From Phycisphaeraceae bacterium (GTDB lineage Bacteria; Planctomycetota; Phycisphaerae; Phycisphaerales; SM1A02): a DNA stretch of 64,000 bases. The notes under the pieces are model-generated. The model was not told the DNA's origin. It did not search any database and was given only the letters and a program-made list of their open reading frames with translations. The stretch is taken from NCBI GenBank assembly GCA_019636735.1, contig JAHBWY010000003.1, positions 186,001 to 250,000 of the forward strand. Direction: 5' to 3'. The position numbers and the translations under genes were made by a program. Each line of letters starts with the position of its first letter. The first letter of the stretch is position 1. Shown in pieces: positions 19,257-27,569 of this stretch.

Positions 19257-19305
19257 TTGTTTGAGAGATGCGGTGGTGTGGGAGGATCGTGCCCGGCCTC
19301 TGGTC

Positions 19306-19785
19306 TCAGTGGCCGGCGGGAACGACCTTCAACTCGGCAAGCCGCTTCACGGACTCAAGCCCATGCGCCCAGCCCTCCTGCATTCCATCCTGATGCTCCT
19401 GGGGGATGATCCCCATGGCGCGGTGCGTGAGTGTCAGGGTTGTGCCGGCACCTTCGGTGGTCAGCCGGTACTGCACATGATTGACGGCCGCGTAGGACAT
19501 CATCATTGGGCCGGTCAGTTCCAGCAGAAACGGCGCCCTGATGACCTGGACATGGCCCCACAGATGTCCCCACGGATGCTCGCCCGAGGTGCCGCGATCA
19601 CGAAACCAGCGACCACCCGGCCAGGGCTCGATGGTCATGGGAAAGGGAGTTCCATCGGGCATGACGCTGCCTGGCCCGAGTTCTTCAAGAAGCGCAGCGA
19701 AGGCAATCTCCGGTGGTGCGCTGATGTGGATGTCCTTCTGGATTCGGATCGTCTGGATGGCGTCGCGTTCAATGGTGAGTGACAT
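19306..19785 (-). CDS. SRPBCC (AHSA1/CalC-like) domain protein
   Basis: 159 residues covering one START-like helix-grip domain. IRIQKDIHISAPPEIAFAALLEEL at the start, then EPWPGGRWFRD, LLELTGPMM and a C-terminal amphipathic helix (GMQEGWAHGLESVKRLAEL) are typical of the AHSA1 group, which binds hydrophobic ligands. It lies 12 bp downstream of the ArsR gene, a pairing seen in many bacteria, and is probably controlled by it. Ligand and role are unknown. Confidence 0.88.
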   Translation of the reverse strand: MSLTIERDAIQTIRIQKDIHISAPPEIAFAALLEELGPGSVMPDGTPFPMTIEPWPGGRWFRDRGTSGEHPWGHLWGHVQVIRAPFLLELTGPMMMSYAAVNHVQYRLTTEGAGTTLTLTHRAMGIIPQEHQDGMQEGWAHGLESVKRLAELKVVPAGH

Positions 19786-19797
19786 TCAATCTCCCTT

Positions 19798-20160
19798 TCA
19801 TGAGGTGTGACGGCCTGGTGGAGTCGCGGCGTGCTGCATGCGTTCGGCGCGCTCGCGAATCCTTGACAATTGATGCGTCCACAGTCGCTCGTACTGAGAC
19901 AGCCAGTCGTGCATCGCCTTGAGCCTCTCGGGACGAAGGTGGTAGATCCGGTTTGGGCCGTCGCGTTCCACTTCGACGATGCCCACCTCCCGCAGGACGC
20001 CGAGGTGTTTGGAGACCGACGGCTGGGAAAGTCCAATGATCGCCACGATGGCGCTCACGCCGAGCCCGGAGCTGGCTCGCGCCAACGCATCCACGATCTG
20101 CCGTCGGCGAGGCTCCGCCAGGGCACAGAAGGGGTCGGCGGTGGTCCGTGATCGCGGCAC
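19798..20160 (-). CDS. ArsR-family transcriptional regulator
   Basis: 120 residues with a GTG start. The winged helix-turn-helix spans DPFCALAEPRRRQIVDALAR to LSQPSVSKHLGVLREVGIVEVERDGPNRIYHL, with the recognition helix PSVSKHLGVLR. No cysteine metal site like that of ArsR or SmtB is present, so it is probably a non-metal member of the type that accompanies SRPBCC genes. A near-consensus promoter lies directly upstream, its spacer filled by a perfect inverted repeat, which indicates autorepression of the whole operon. The predicted transcription start falls on or next to the GTG, implying a leaderless message. Confidence 0.92.
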   Translation of the reverse strand: MPRSRTTADPFCALAEPRRRQIVDALARASSGLGVSAIVAIIGLSQPSVSKHLGVLREVGIVEVERDGPNRIYHLRPERLKAMHDWLSQYERLWTHQLSRIRERAERMQHAATPPGRHTS

Positions 20161-20166
20161 GAGTCA

Positions 20167-20194
20167 ATCATATTCCGATATAGGAATATGTCAA
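20167..20194 (-). promoter_or_regulatory. Near-consensus promoter of the ArsR operon
   Basis: On the minus strand TTGACA (20194-20189), a 16-bp spacer, and TATGAT (20172-20167), 6 nt before the GTG at 20160. It is the best -35/-10 pair in the window and lies in an unusually AT-rich patch. Confidence 0.75.
20169..20190. promoter_or_regulatory. Perfect inverted-repeat operator for the ArsR protein
   Basis: CATATTCC, GATATA, GGAATATG: perfect 8-bp arms around a 6-bp centre, located between the -35 and -10 boxes and overlapping both edges. The size and composition are typical of ArsR-family operators. Confidence 0.72.
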
Positions 20195-20303
20195 GTTCGC
20201 GGCTCAAAAATCGACGCTTGGGACGCGCGAGAGGGCGGTCAGAGCCTCCTGGCAACGATCGCCAGTCCGCTCGCCGTGTGGTCTCAATGAGAGAACAATT
20301 CGT

Positions 20304-20846
20304 TCAGCGCAGATACGCGCGCATCTTGCCGTGATCGAGAGTGATCGTCTGCCCAGGCTTCAGTCCAAGGCGCTGAATCGTGCCAGCCTTGAATTCCATC
20401 GCGTAGAGCGCTTCCTTGTCGGAGCTGTAGAAGGGCAACCGCGCCTGGTACTGCGCGTCACTCTCACCGGGTTGCTTGGCCGGCTCCTGCTTCATCTCGT
20501 GAGTCGCGGTGATGCGTCCCGTGCGATCGAGGAAGACGATGTCCACATCCATCAGGCAATCCTTCATCCAGAAGCGCTGAATGTCGGATTGCCTGAAGAC
20601 AAAGAGCATCGCCTCCTGTGCACCGATGGAGGTGCGCCCGCCGAGCCCCTTCGCGCGGCTCGCGTCGTCCGCGGCGATCTCGGTCTCGAAGGCCTCTCCG
20701 TTCACCCGGATCGTCTCGATCGGCAGCCCGGCCGGACTTCGCTTGGGTGCCGTGCTCGCCGAGCCACCGGAGCCCTGAGCAACAACCATTCCGATCATCA
20801 CGGCGACGACGGCGATGAGAATGGCGAGCTTGTGAGTCCAGTTCAT
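20304..20846 (-). CDS. DUF192-family exported protein
   Basis: 180 residues. The first about 23 residues (KLAILIAVVAVMIGMVVA) form a signal peptide or membrane anchor, so the protein is exported. The rest is one DUF192 domain: EIAADDASRAKGLGGRTSI, MLFVFRQSDIQRFWMKDCLMDVDIVFLD, and the closing KAGTIQRLGLKPGQTITL. DUF192 is a small beta-barrel fold of unknown biochemical role. The start overlaps the hmgA stop (ATGA), so it is translated with hmgA, though I know no functional link. The 143 bp downstream to the ArsR start hold the ArsR promoter and nothing else I can name. Confidence 0.88.
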   Translation of the reverse strand: MNWTHKLAILIAVVAVMIGMVVAQGSGGSASTAPKRSPAGLPIETIRVNGEAFETEIAADDASRAKGLGGRTSIGAQEAMLFVFRQSDIQRFWMKDCLMDVDIVFLDRTGRITATHEMKQEPAKQPGESDAQYQARLPFYSSDKEALYAMEFKAGTIQRLGLKPGQTITLDHGKMRAYLR

Positions 20847-22168
20847 GTCCAGGTGTCCGTGGTCGGGGTGTCCTTCGCCTGTCGCGACGGGGCGACGGCT
20901 TCACGACGAACGGGGGTGGTCGCCGCAGCGCCCTGTCCGGCGGGCAGGTGCTTCGCGCCATTGGTGTGGCCGAGCGAGCGGGGGAAGTGTTCACCATCCC
21001 AACTCCTCGGGTAGGCCATGTCGTCGATCTCCAGCGCCGCCTTCGTCGGGAAGAGCGGGCGGAAGGTGTCACACATCACGGCGAGTTCGTCGGTCCACTT
21101 GGCACCGATCGATGACTCCACCGTGCCCGGGTGAGGACCGTGGGGAATGCCCTGCGGATGGAGCGAAATGGAGCACTGCTCGATGCCCTTGCGAGCCTTG
21201 TAGTTGCCCTCGACATAGTAAAGAACCTCATCAGAGTCGAGATTCGAGTGGTTGTAGGGAACCACGATCGCCTGCGGATGGAAGTCGAGCACGCGCGGAC
21301 AGAAGGAGCAGATGACGAAGTTGTGCCCTTCGAAGGTCTGATGCGTCGGAGGCGGCATGTGATGTTTGCCGACGATCGGGCTGAAGTCATCGATGTTGAA
21401 GAGATACGGGTAGTAGCAGCCATCCCAGCCGACGACATCGAGAGGGTGATAGGCGTAGATGTAGCTGTGAACGCAGTCGCGCGCCTTGATGCGCACTTCG
21501 AACTCACCCTTCTCATCGAAGGTCAGCGGGAGCTCGGGAAGCCGCAGGTCGCGCTCGCAGTAGGGGGCGTGCTCGAGGAACTGCGCCGTGTCCTTGGACA
21601 TGTAACGACTCGGCGGCAGAATGTGACTGCCGTTGGCCGTCTCGAAGCAGACGAAGCGAGGCTCGGGTTCGCCCTCCTTGCGAGGGTCGAACTCCATGCG
21701 GTAGATCACGCCCTTGGGGATGACGATGTAATCCTTCGCCCGAAAACGAAGCGTGCCGAAGGTGGTGTAGACGGTGCCCGAGCCGAAGTGCACGAAGATG
21801 CACTCATCACCCTGGGCGTTCTTGAAGTGGTAGTCCATCGGCTCCGCGGGGACGCAGATCGACATCTCCACATCGGCGTTGCCGAAGAGAATCACGCGAC
21901 CGGTGATGGGGTCGCCCTTGGCGGGCATCTGCGCGGTCTTCGCGTGACGCATCCGCATGACCGTCTGCTCGACATACTCCGGCCTCGTCTCATAGAGGGT
22001 CTTCCACCCATGCACCTGAGTCGGCGGATGAATGTGGTACATCGTCGAGGTCGGCCCGGAGAAGCCCTCGGTGCCGAAGACCTCCTCCGAGTAGAGCGCC
22101 CCGTCGGGGCGGCGGAACTGGATGTGGCGCTTGGGGGGGAGAAGCCCGAGCTTGGTGTAGTACGGCAT
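20843..22168 (-). CDS. hmgA: Homogentisate 1,2-dioxygenase
   Basis: 441 residues, the normal size. A non-haem Fe(II) enzyme that opens homogentisate to maleylacetoacetate. The metal and substrate region is intact: PPPTHQTFEGHNFVICSFCPR holds the His and Glu ligands, and GIPHGPHPGTVE holds the second His ligand. Upstream are FVHFGSGTVYTTFGTLRFRA and the DGCYYPYLFNIDDFSPIVG segment. The start at 22168 gives the family N-terminus (MPYYTKLGLLPPKRH) and lies 6 nt after a TACACT hexamer identical to that of hppD. The frame remains open upstream but reads unrelated Arg-rich sequence. Confidence 0.95.
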   Translation of the reverse strand: MPYYTKLGLLPPKRHIQFRRPDGALYSEEVFGTEGFSGPTSTMYHIHPPTQVHGWKTLYETRPEYVEQTVMRMRHAKTAQMPAKGDPITGRVILFGNADVEMSICVPAEPMDYHFKNAQGDECIFVHFGSGTVYTTFGTLRFRAKDYIVIPKGVIYRMEFDPRKEGEPEPRFVCFETANGSHILPPSRYMSKDTAQFLEHAPYCERDLRLPELPLTFDEKGEFEVRIKARDCVHSYIYAYHPLDVVGWDGCYYPYLFNIDDFSPIVGKHHMPPPTHQTFEGHNFVICSFCPRVLDFHPQAIVVPYNHSNLDSDEVLYYVEGNYKARKGIEQCSISLHPQGIPHGPHPGTVESSIGAKWTDELAVMCDTFRPLFPTKAALEIDDMAYPRSWDGEHFPRSLGHTNGAKHLPAGQGAAATTPVRREAVAPSRQAKDTPTTDTWT

Positions 22169-22174
22169 GTCCGC

Positions 22175-22180
22175 AGTGTA
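22175..22180 (-). promoter_or_regulatory. -10-like TACACT before hmgA
   Basis: TACACT ends 6 nt before the ATG at 22168, no Shine-Dalgarno. The hexamer and spacing match those before hppD exactly, which suggests parallel control of the two tyrosine genes. Confidence 0.5.
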
Positions 22181-22320
22181 CGCGCCGCGCCGCGAAGCGA
22201 GGCCATGGCGACGCCACGGTGAGGGGCGGCGATCTCGCCCACGAAGCCGCCGTGAGAAGCGCGGCCCGGTGCTGCCACGCGGGAGCCAGTCGAAGGCAGC
22301 GCGGGTTCTGAAGCAGCATC

Positions 22321-22326
22321 TAAGAT
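22321..22326 (+). promoter_or_regulatory. -10-like TAAGAT before the RluA-like gene
   Basis: TAAGAT ends 7 nt before the GTG at 22334, without Shine-Dalgarno. It supports the GTG over the ATG at 22382. Confidence 0.42.
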
Positions 22327-22333
22327 CGTCCTC

Positions 22334-23152
22334 GTGACCGACATCACCTCGGGGCCAATCACCGCGTCGAACTCCGGGAACATGGTTCCACGCCCGTCGA
22401 TCCTCTTCGAGAGTGAGGAGTGGCTGGTGGTCGACAAGCCCGCCGGGTGGCACTCGGTCGAACAGGCTGCGGGCGCCGAAAAGCGATCGTCGCCCCGTCG
22501 TCGCGGCGGCGTTTCCGTCGTGCGTGTGGCCGGTGCGCCGACGATCGAGGCGTGGTTGAGGAGCGAGCGCCCCGAACTCGTCTCACTGCATGAATCGGGA
22601 TTGGTCCATCGCCTCGATCAGCCGACCAGCGGTTGCCTGCTCGTGGCGCGAAAGGCCGTGGCGCAGCAGGCGCTGCGGACCGCGATCTCGGAGGAGGGAT
22701 CGCTGATTCGGAAGACCTACTGTGCGGCGCTTCGATGCGGAGTCTCCGAAGAGGGACTCTTCGACCTCTTCTTTCACGGCCGACATCGTCGAAGTTCGAA
22801 GACTTCCGTGCGCAGCCGCGGTGAGGAGCATGAGCGGGGTCGCTGCCGCTGGCGTCGGATCGAGAAGTCAGTCGCCGGTGACCTCGTCGAAGTGGAACTC
22901 ATCGGTCCGGGGCGGCGGCACCAGATCCGCGCGGGCTTCGCGCACCTCGGTTTCCCGCTGCTCGGTGATGCTCTCTATCTCGGTGATGCACCACTCCCCG
23001 GCCTCGATGGCCCGGCCCTGCATGCCTGGCGCCTCGAGATCGGCGATGTGCGCGTCGAATCGCCACCGCCGGGACCGTGGCTCTACTTCCAGGTCTTCGC
23101 TTCGTTGCGCACGCCCGGGAGCAGTGCAATCAACCCGACAATCACCGGGTAG
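22334..23152 (+). CDS. RluA-family RNA pseudouridine synthase
   Basis: 272 residues. The catalytic motif LVHRLDQPTSGCLLVARK (about residues 95-112) carries the active-site Asp of RluA-type enzymes, which isomerise uridine to pseudouridine in rRNA or tRNA. ILFESEEWLVVDKPAGWHSV is the usual first strand, and RRHQIRAGFAHLGFPLLGDALYL the usual C-terminal motif. There is no S4 domain. Residues about 47-60 and 165-185 are Arg-rich insertions. The RNA target cannot be told from sequence. Its last 70 bp overlap the convergent membrane-protein gene. Confidence 0.92.
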   Translation: MTDITSGPITASNSGNMVPRPSILFESEEWLVVDKPAGWHSVEQAAGAEKRSSPRRRGGVSVVRVAGAPTIEAWLRSERPELVSLHESGLVHRLDQPTSGCLLVARKAVAQQALRTAISEEGSLIRKTYCAALRCGVSEEGLFDLFFHGRHRRSSKTSVRSRGEEHERGRCRWRRIEKSVAGDLVEVELIGPGRRHQIRAGFAHLGFPLLGDALYLGDAPLPGLDGPALHAWRLEIGDVRVESPPPGPWLYFQVFASLRTPGSSAINPTITG

Positions 23153-23660
23153 ATGAAGGGAAGGGCGGCGATCCAGCGTGTGGCGTGGCTGGCGCCCTCA
23201 ATGAACATCTCGTAGCGTCCGAAGGGGCGCGCGATGCCGATGGGGTTCTGGAGCGCATGCTCGCGCCACGCGGTCGCCATCGCGAGATACTCGAGTCGCT
23301 GTTCTTCGAGCAGCATCGACCACGCGTAGAAGATGGCTTGGACCAGCAGTGTCGCGACGGCCCAGAACCCGAGCATCGAAATGCTGCCTCGCTGGCGTCG
23401 GATGAGAGCCGACGCAGCGCAGAGCAGGACGACGGCCATCGCGAAGACGAAGATCGACTCAAGCGCGATCTCGTACCTCAACTGGACCGGAGCAATCGGC
23501 GGTCGATCGCCGGCGGGGCCGGGAATGACCGGACCGAACGCCGCATGCACGAAGCGCGCGATCGAGTGCAGGATAAGCAGCAGGCCGTAGATGCCCGAAA
23601 CACCGCCCAGCACCACCGGCCAGACGGGCGCTCTCGGCGCCTGCATCGCGACCGCGCTCG

Positions 23661-23664
<4 letters not shown>
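23083..23664 (-). CDS. Four-helix membrane protein of unknown function
   Basis: 193 residues with about four hydrophobic helices (near 15-37, 66-90, 95-118 and 165-185) and no recognised domain. It starts in an ATGA overlap with the hppD stop, so it is translated downstream of hppD. Its 3' 70 bp overlap the RluA-like gene on the other strand; both reading frames look genuine because each keeps its family or membrane pattern to the end. Function unknown. Confidence 0.7.
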
Positions 23665-24881
<1,217 letters not shown>

Positions 24882-24887
24882 GCCGGA

Positions 24888-24893
24888 AGTGTA
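24888..24893 (-). promoter_or_regulatory. -10-like TACACT before hppD
   Basis: TACACT ends 6 nt before the ATG at 24881; no Shine-Dalgarno. It lies 32 bp from the divergent TAGCCT of the small membrane gene. Confidence 0.5.
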
Positions 24894-24925
24894 CGGCGAC
24901 CACCCGCGCCGACGCGAGTGTCTGC

Positions 24926-24931
24926 TAGCCT
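24926..24931 (+). promoter_or_regulatory. -10-like TAGCCT before the small membrane gene
   Basis: GCTAGCCT ends 7 nt before the GTG at 24939. The same GCTAGCCT occurs before the VWA gene at 46335. Confidence 0.4.
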
Positions 24932-24938
24932 CCGCTTC

Positions 24939-25076
24939 GTGAGCAGCAAGAAGACCATTGCATGGCTTGTCGGAGGTCTCCTCCTGGTTGCCCTCGTCTT
25001 CGTCATTGTCGCGGTGACGGCGGGCAAGCCGAAGGTCCTCCAGCCGCCCCCGACCATGGCTCCAAGTCCCGATTGA
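24939..25076 (+). CDS. Small single-pass membrane protein
   Basis: 45 residues from GTG: a short charged N-terminus (MSSKKT), one 22-residue hydrophobic helix (IAWLVGGLLLVALVFVIVAV), then a short Lys/Pro-rich tail. No family recognised. It is divergent from hppD with its own hexamer 7 nt upstream and is followed by a hairpin, so it behaves as a complete transcription unit. An open frame runs upstream to 24861 but reads into the hppD promoter. Confidence 0.55.
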   Translation: MSSKKTIAWLVGGLLLVALVFVIVAVTAGKPKVLQPPPTMAPSPD

Positions 25077-25091
25077 CGCCCCGGTCCGCGG

Positions 25092-25119
25092 GCGTGCGGC
25101 GGTCCGGATCGCCGCACGC
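25092..25119. terminator. Hairpin between the small membrane gene and apt
   Basis: GCGTGCGGCG, 8-nt loop, CGCCGCACGC: a perfect 10-bp stem between convergent stops (25076 and 25123). This is the strongest terminator-like structure in the window and is probably bidirectional. Confidence 0.65.
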
Positions 25120-25122
25120 GAG

Positions 25123-25641
25123 TCAGTAGCGCAACAGCGACTCGAGGCGCCGCATGCCGACATGCTCGCGGCCACGGAGTTCGGGAAGCTCAATGAGCAC
25201 CGTGACTCCGATGATCTCGGCCCCGAGGCTCGAGACAAGCTCGCAACACGCCTTCATGGTTCCACCCGTGGCGAGAAGATCATCCACGATGATGACGCGC
25301 TGACTGCGCGCGATCGCATCGGCGTGAATCTCGAGCGTGTCCTCGCCGTACTCGAGGGCGTAGCGCACGGAGCGACGCATGGCCGGGAGTTTGCCGGGCT
25401 TCCGAACGGGAATGAAGCCAGCATTGAGGCTCTGGGCGATGGCCGTTCCAAAGATGAACCCGCGGCTCTCCGCCCCGACCACCAGTTCGATCCGCTCGTT
25501 GCGGAATGGACTGGCCATCAGTTCCACCGCCAGCGCCAGGCCCGCCGGATCGGCCAGAAGCGGCGTGATGTCCTTGAAGAGAATGCCTGGCTTCGGAAAG
25601 TCGGGCACATCGCGGATGAGGTGCTTCAGCCGATCGAGCAT
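25123..25641 (-). CDS. apt: Adenine phosphoribosyltransferase
   Basis: 172 residues, the family norm. It salvages adenine to AMP using PRPP. The PRPP loop is VIIVDDLLATGGTMKA (about residues 123-138), with two acidic residues and the Thr-Gly-Gly turn. The N-terminus IRDVPDFPKPGILFKDITPLL and the flexible loop region RKPGKLPAMRRSVRYALEYG are typical. An upstream in-frame ATG at 25683 would add 14 residues, but 25641 lies 7 nt after TACGAT and gives the usual N-terminus, so I prefer it. Confidence 0.95.
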   Translation of the reverse strand: MLDRLKHLIRDVPDFPKPGILFKDITPLLADPAGLALAVELMASPFRNERIELVVGAESRGFIFGTAIAQSLNAGFIPVRKPGKLPAMRRSVRYALEYGEDTLEIHADAIARSQRVIIVDDLLATGGTMKACCELVSSLGAEIIGVTVLIELPELRGREHVGMRRLESLLRY

Positions 25642-25648
25642 GGCGAGG

Positions 25649-25654
25649 ATCGTA
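25649..25654 (-). promoter_or_regulatory. -10-like TACGAT before apt
   Basis: TACGAT ends 7 nt before the ATG at 25641. The identical hexamer precedes the GroES-like gene on the opposite strand. Confidence 0.45.
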
Positions 25655-25759
25655 GAAGCTGCGGCAACATTGTGCGAGAGCATCCGCGCGGGGCGCGCAT
25701 CCGCTCACGCGGCCCGGAGCACTTCGACCCACCGGACCATCGCTCGGCCCGGCAGTGTC

Positions 25760-25765
25760 TACGAT
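25760..25765 (+). promoter_or_regulatory. -10-like TACGAT before the groES-like gene
   Basis: TACGAT ends 6 nt before the ATG at 25772, no Shine-Dalgarno and no recognisable -35 box. Confidence 0.45.
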
Positions 25766-25771
25766 GGACGC

Positions 25772-26113
25772 ATGACCAGAGCTGCGTCGGGACGGAGCAA
25801 ACTCGAGACCGTGGAGCCGATCGGCAAGCGCGTCCTGATCCGCAAGGATGAGGATCGCAAGGTGACCAAGGTCGGCATCCATCTTCCCGACAAGATCGAG
25901 ATTCCCACACTCACCGGGCGCGTCGTGGCGATCTCCGCGCAGGTCGCGCGCGACCTCGACTATCCGATCCAGCAGTACGACCGGGTGCTCTTCAATCCGA
26001 AGCACGGGATTCCCGTCGACTTCGAGGGAGACAATCGGCTCTTCGTCATTCCTGTCGAGGACATCGTGGCGGTCTTTCGAGCCGCGGGTGACTCCGGGCC
26101 CGCCGTGCCGTGA
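25772..26113 (+). CDS. GroES-like co-chaperonin family protein
   Basis: 113 residues. The chaperonin-10 fold is visible in VEPIGKRVLIRKDEDRKVT, GIHLPDKIEIPTLTGRVVAIS and VLFNPKHGIPVD. The mobile loop region is short and lacks the classic GGIVLxGSA sequence, and there is no groEL next door, so it may be a divergent paralogue rather than the main GroES. The stop overlaps the aroA GTG start by 4 bp, so it is co-translated with aroA, an unusual partner. Confidence 0.75.
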   Translation: MTRAASGRSKLETVEPIGKRVLIRKDEDRKVTKVGIHLPDKIEIPTLTGRVVAISAQVARDLDYPIQQYDRVLFNPKHGIPVDFEGDNRLFVIPVEDIVAVFRAAGDSGPAVP

Positions 26114-27537
26114 CGGGTGGCGGCTCCATGCGGATCGAGGCGGCGGGCGCTCCGCTCATCGGGGAGATTCGCGTTCCCGGATCGAAGAGCCTATCGACAC
26201 GGGCGCTGATTCTCGCGGTGATCTCGCCCCGACCGGTGGTGCTCCGTGACCTTCTGATGGCGGAGGACACGGAGCGATTGCTCGGCGCGATCAACGCCAT
26301 GGGGTGTTGCGCGTCGCGCCTCTTCGGCAGTGACTGGCGCATCGATGGACGCGGTCTGAAGCTCGGCGAGACGCTCGCCCGCATCAATCTCGGAGATGGT
26401 GGCGCGCCGACGCGCTTTGCTCTCGCCCTGGCGGCGCTGCGGACGGGTGACACGATCATCGATGGAAGCGCCCGCATGCGCGAGCGACCGATTCAGGATG
26501 GCGTGCGGCTTCTTCGCGAGTTGGGCGTCACCATCGAGGCGCTCGAAGATGAAGGTCGGCTTCCACTGCGGGTCAGAGGGGGAGCGTTCGAAGCGCGGAG
26601 TGACGACGAGAGGCCGGAGATCGCGATCGGTGCCACGGCCAGCAGCCAGTTCATCTCGGGGCTCATGCTGGTGGCGCCGGCGATGGCGGCAGGGCTGCGC
26701 CTGCGATTTGTCGAAGCGCCGACGAGCGCGTCGTACTTGGCGCTCTCGATCGACGCGCTTCGAGCCTTCGGCGCGAAGGTCACCCTGAACGGTGCCGCGC
26801 CGCGCGTGGCGCGAATGCCGGAGGGCGCCGCAGACCGCGCCGCCGGTGGGGCCGATCCGCATCTTGTCGAGCTGGCGCCACTTCCGACGCGGGGCAGTGT
26901 GATCGATATCTCGCCCGGTCTCGATCCCCCCTCATCGTGGGATGTCCCCGTTGACGCAAGCAGCGCCGTCGTCTGGGTGGCGGCGGCCGCCATGGCTCCG
27001 GGGAGCCGCGTGACCCTGCCGGGCCTTTGCCGCGACGCGCAACCTGATCTCGGCGCCATCGATGCGATCGCGTCGATGGGGGCATCACTCGAGTGGAGTG
27101 ACGAGGGGCTCACGGTCTCTCATGGGCCACTGCATGGCGTCGACCTTGATGCGGGGCCATGGCCCGATGGGGCGCTTGCGGTCGCGGCAGTCGCGGCCGT
27201 GGCGAGTGGACCGACGCGCCTCCGTTCGCTTGGCACCCTTCGAGTGAAGGAGAGCGATCGTCTCGCCTCGATCGCACAGGAGTTCGGGCGCCTTGGCATC
27301 ACCGTCATGGTCGAAGGTGATGATCTTGTGATTGAGCCGGACCTCAGTCGGCCGACCCCCGAGATGCCGACCGTCGAGACCCACAACGATCACCGCATCG
27401 CGATGGTCACCACGCTGCTCGGTCTGGCGCGGCGAGGTGTCGAAGTGCTCGACCCCGGCTGTGTGGCGAAGAGCTATCCCGGCTTCTGGAGGCATCTGAA
27501 GGCCGTTCATCCAGCGGGCCACACGATCGCCGTTTGA
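26110..27537 (+). CDS. aroA: 3-Phosphoshikimate 1-carboxyvinyltransferase (EPSP synthase)
   Basis: 475 residues; the family is about 430-450. It joins PEP and shikimate 3-phosphate in chorismate synthesis. VPGSKSLSTRALIL carries the substrate Lys, Ser and Arg; TASSQFISGLMLVAP, LRVKESDRLASIA and ETHNDHRIAMV are the other signatures. The PEP loop, normally GNAGTxxR, reads GDGGAPTRF here, so the Thr is replaced while the key Gly and Arg remain. A GTG start at 26110 overlaps the groES-like stop; an ATG at 26128 is the alternative. The extra length is two short insertions around residues 150-165 and 235-260. Confidence 0.93.
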   Translation: MTGGGSMRIEAAGAPLIGEIRVPGSKSLSTRALILAVISPRPVVLRDLLMAEDTERLLGAINAMGCCASRLFGSDWRIDGRGLKLGETLARINLGDGGAPTRFALALAALRTGDTIIDGSARMRERPIQDGVRLLRELGVTIEALEDEGRLPLRVRGGAFEARSDDERPEIAIGATASSQFISGLMLVAPAMAAGLRLRFVEAPTSASYLALSIDALRAFGAKVTLNGAAPRVARMPEGAADRAAGGADPHLVELAPLPTRGSVIDISPGLDPPSSWDVPVDASSAVVWVAAAAMAPGSRVTLPGLCRDAQPDLGAIDAIASMGASLEWSDEGLTVSHGPLHGVDLDAGPWPDGALAVAAVAAVASGPTRLRSLGTLRVKESDRLASIAQEFGRLGITVMVEGDDLVIEPDLSRPTPEMPTVETHNDHRIAMVTTLLGLARRGVEVLDPGCVAKSYPGFWRHLKAVHPAGHTIAV

Positions 27538-27558
27538 GCGATCGGGCCGTTTCCGGGA

Positions 27559-27564
27559 TACTCC
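27559..27564 (+). promoter_or_regulatory. -10-like TACTCC before the ABC exporter
   Basis: TACTCC ends 5 nt before the ATG at 27570. It is a weaker match (final C), and GGGGA just before the ATG could act as a Shine-Dalgarno instead. Confidence 0.3.
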
Positions 27565-27569
27565 GGGGA

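Noticed and set aside
20249..20265. CTGGC-N7-GCCAG as terminator after DUF192
   Set aside because: Only 5 bp of stem and no U-tract; could occur by chance in this composition.
20293..20305. GAAC-N5-GTTC near the DUF192 stop as an SOS box
   Set aside because: Spacing is one base off the known GAAC-N4-GTTC box and no gene starts there.
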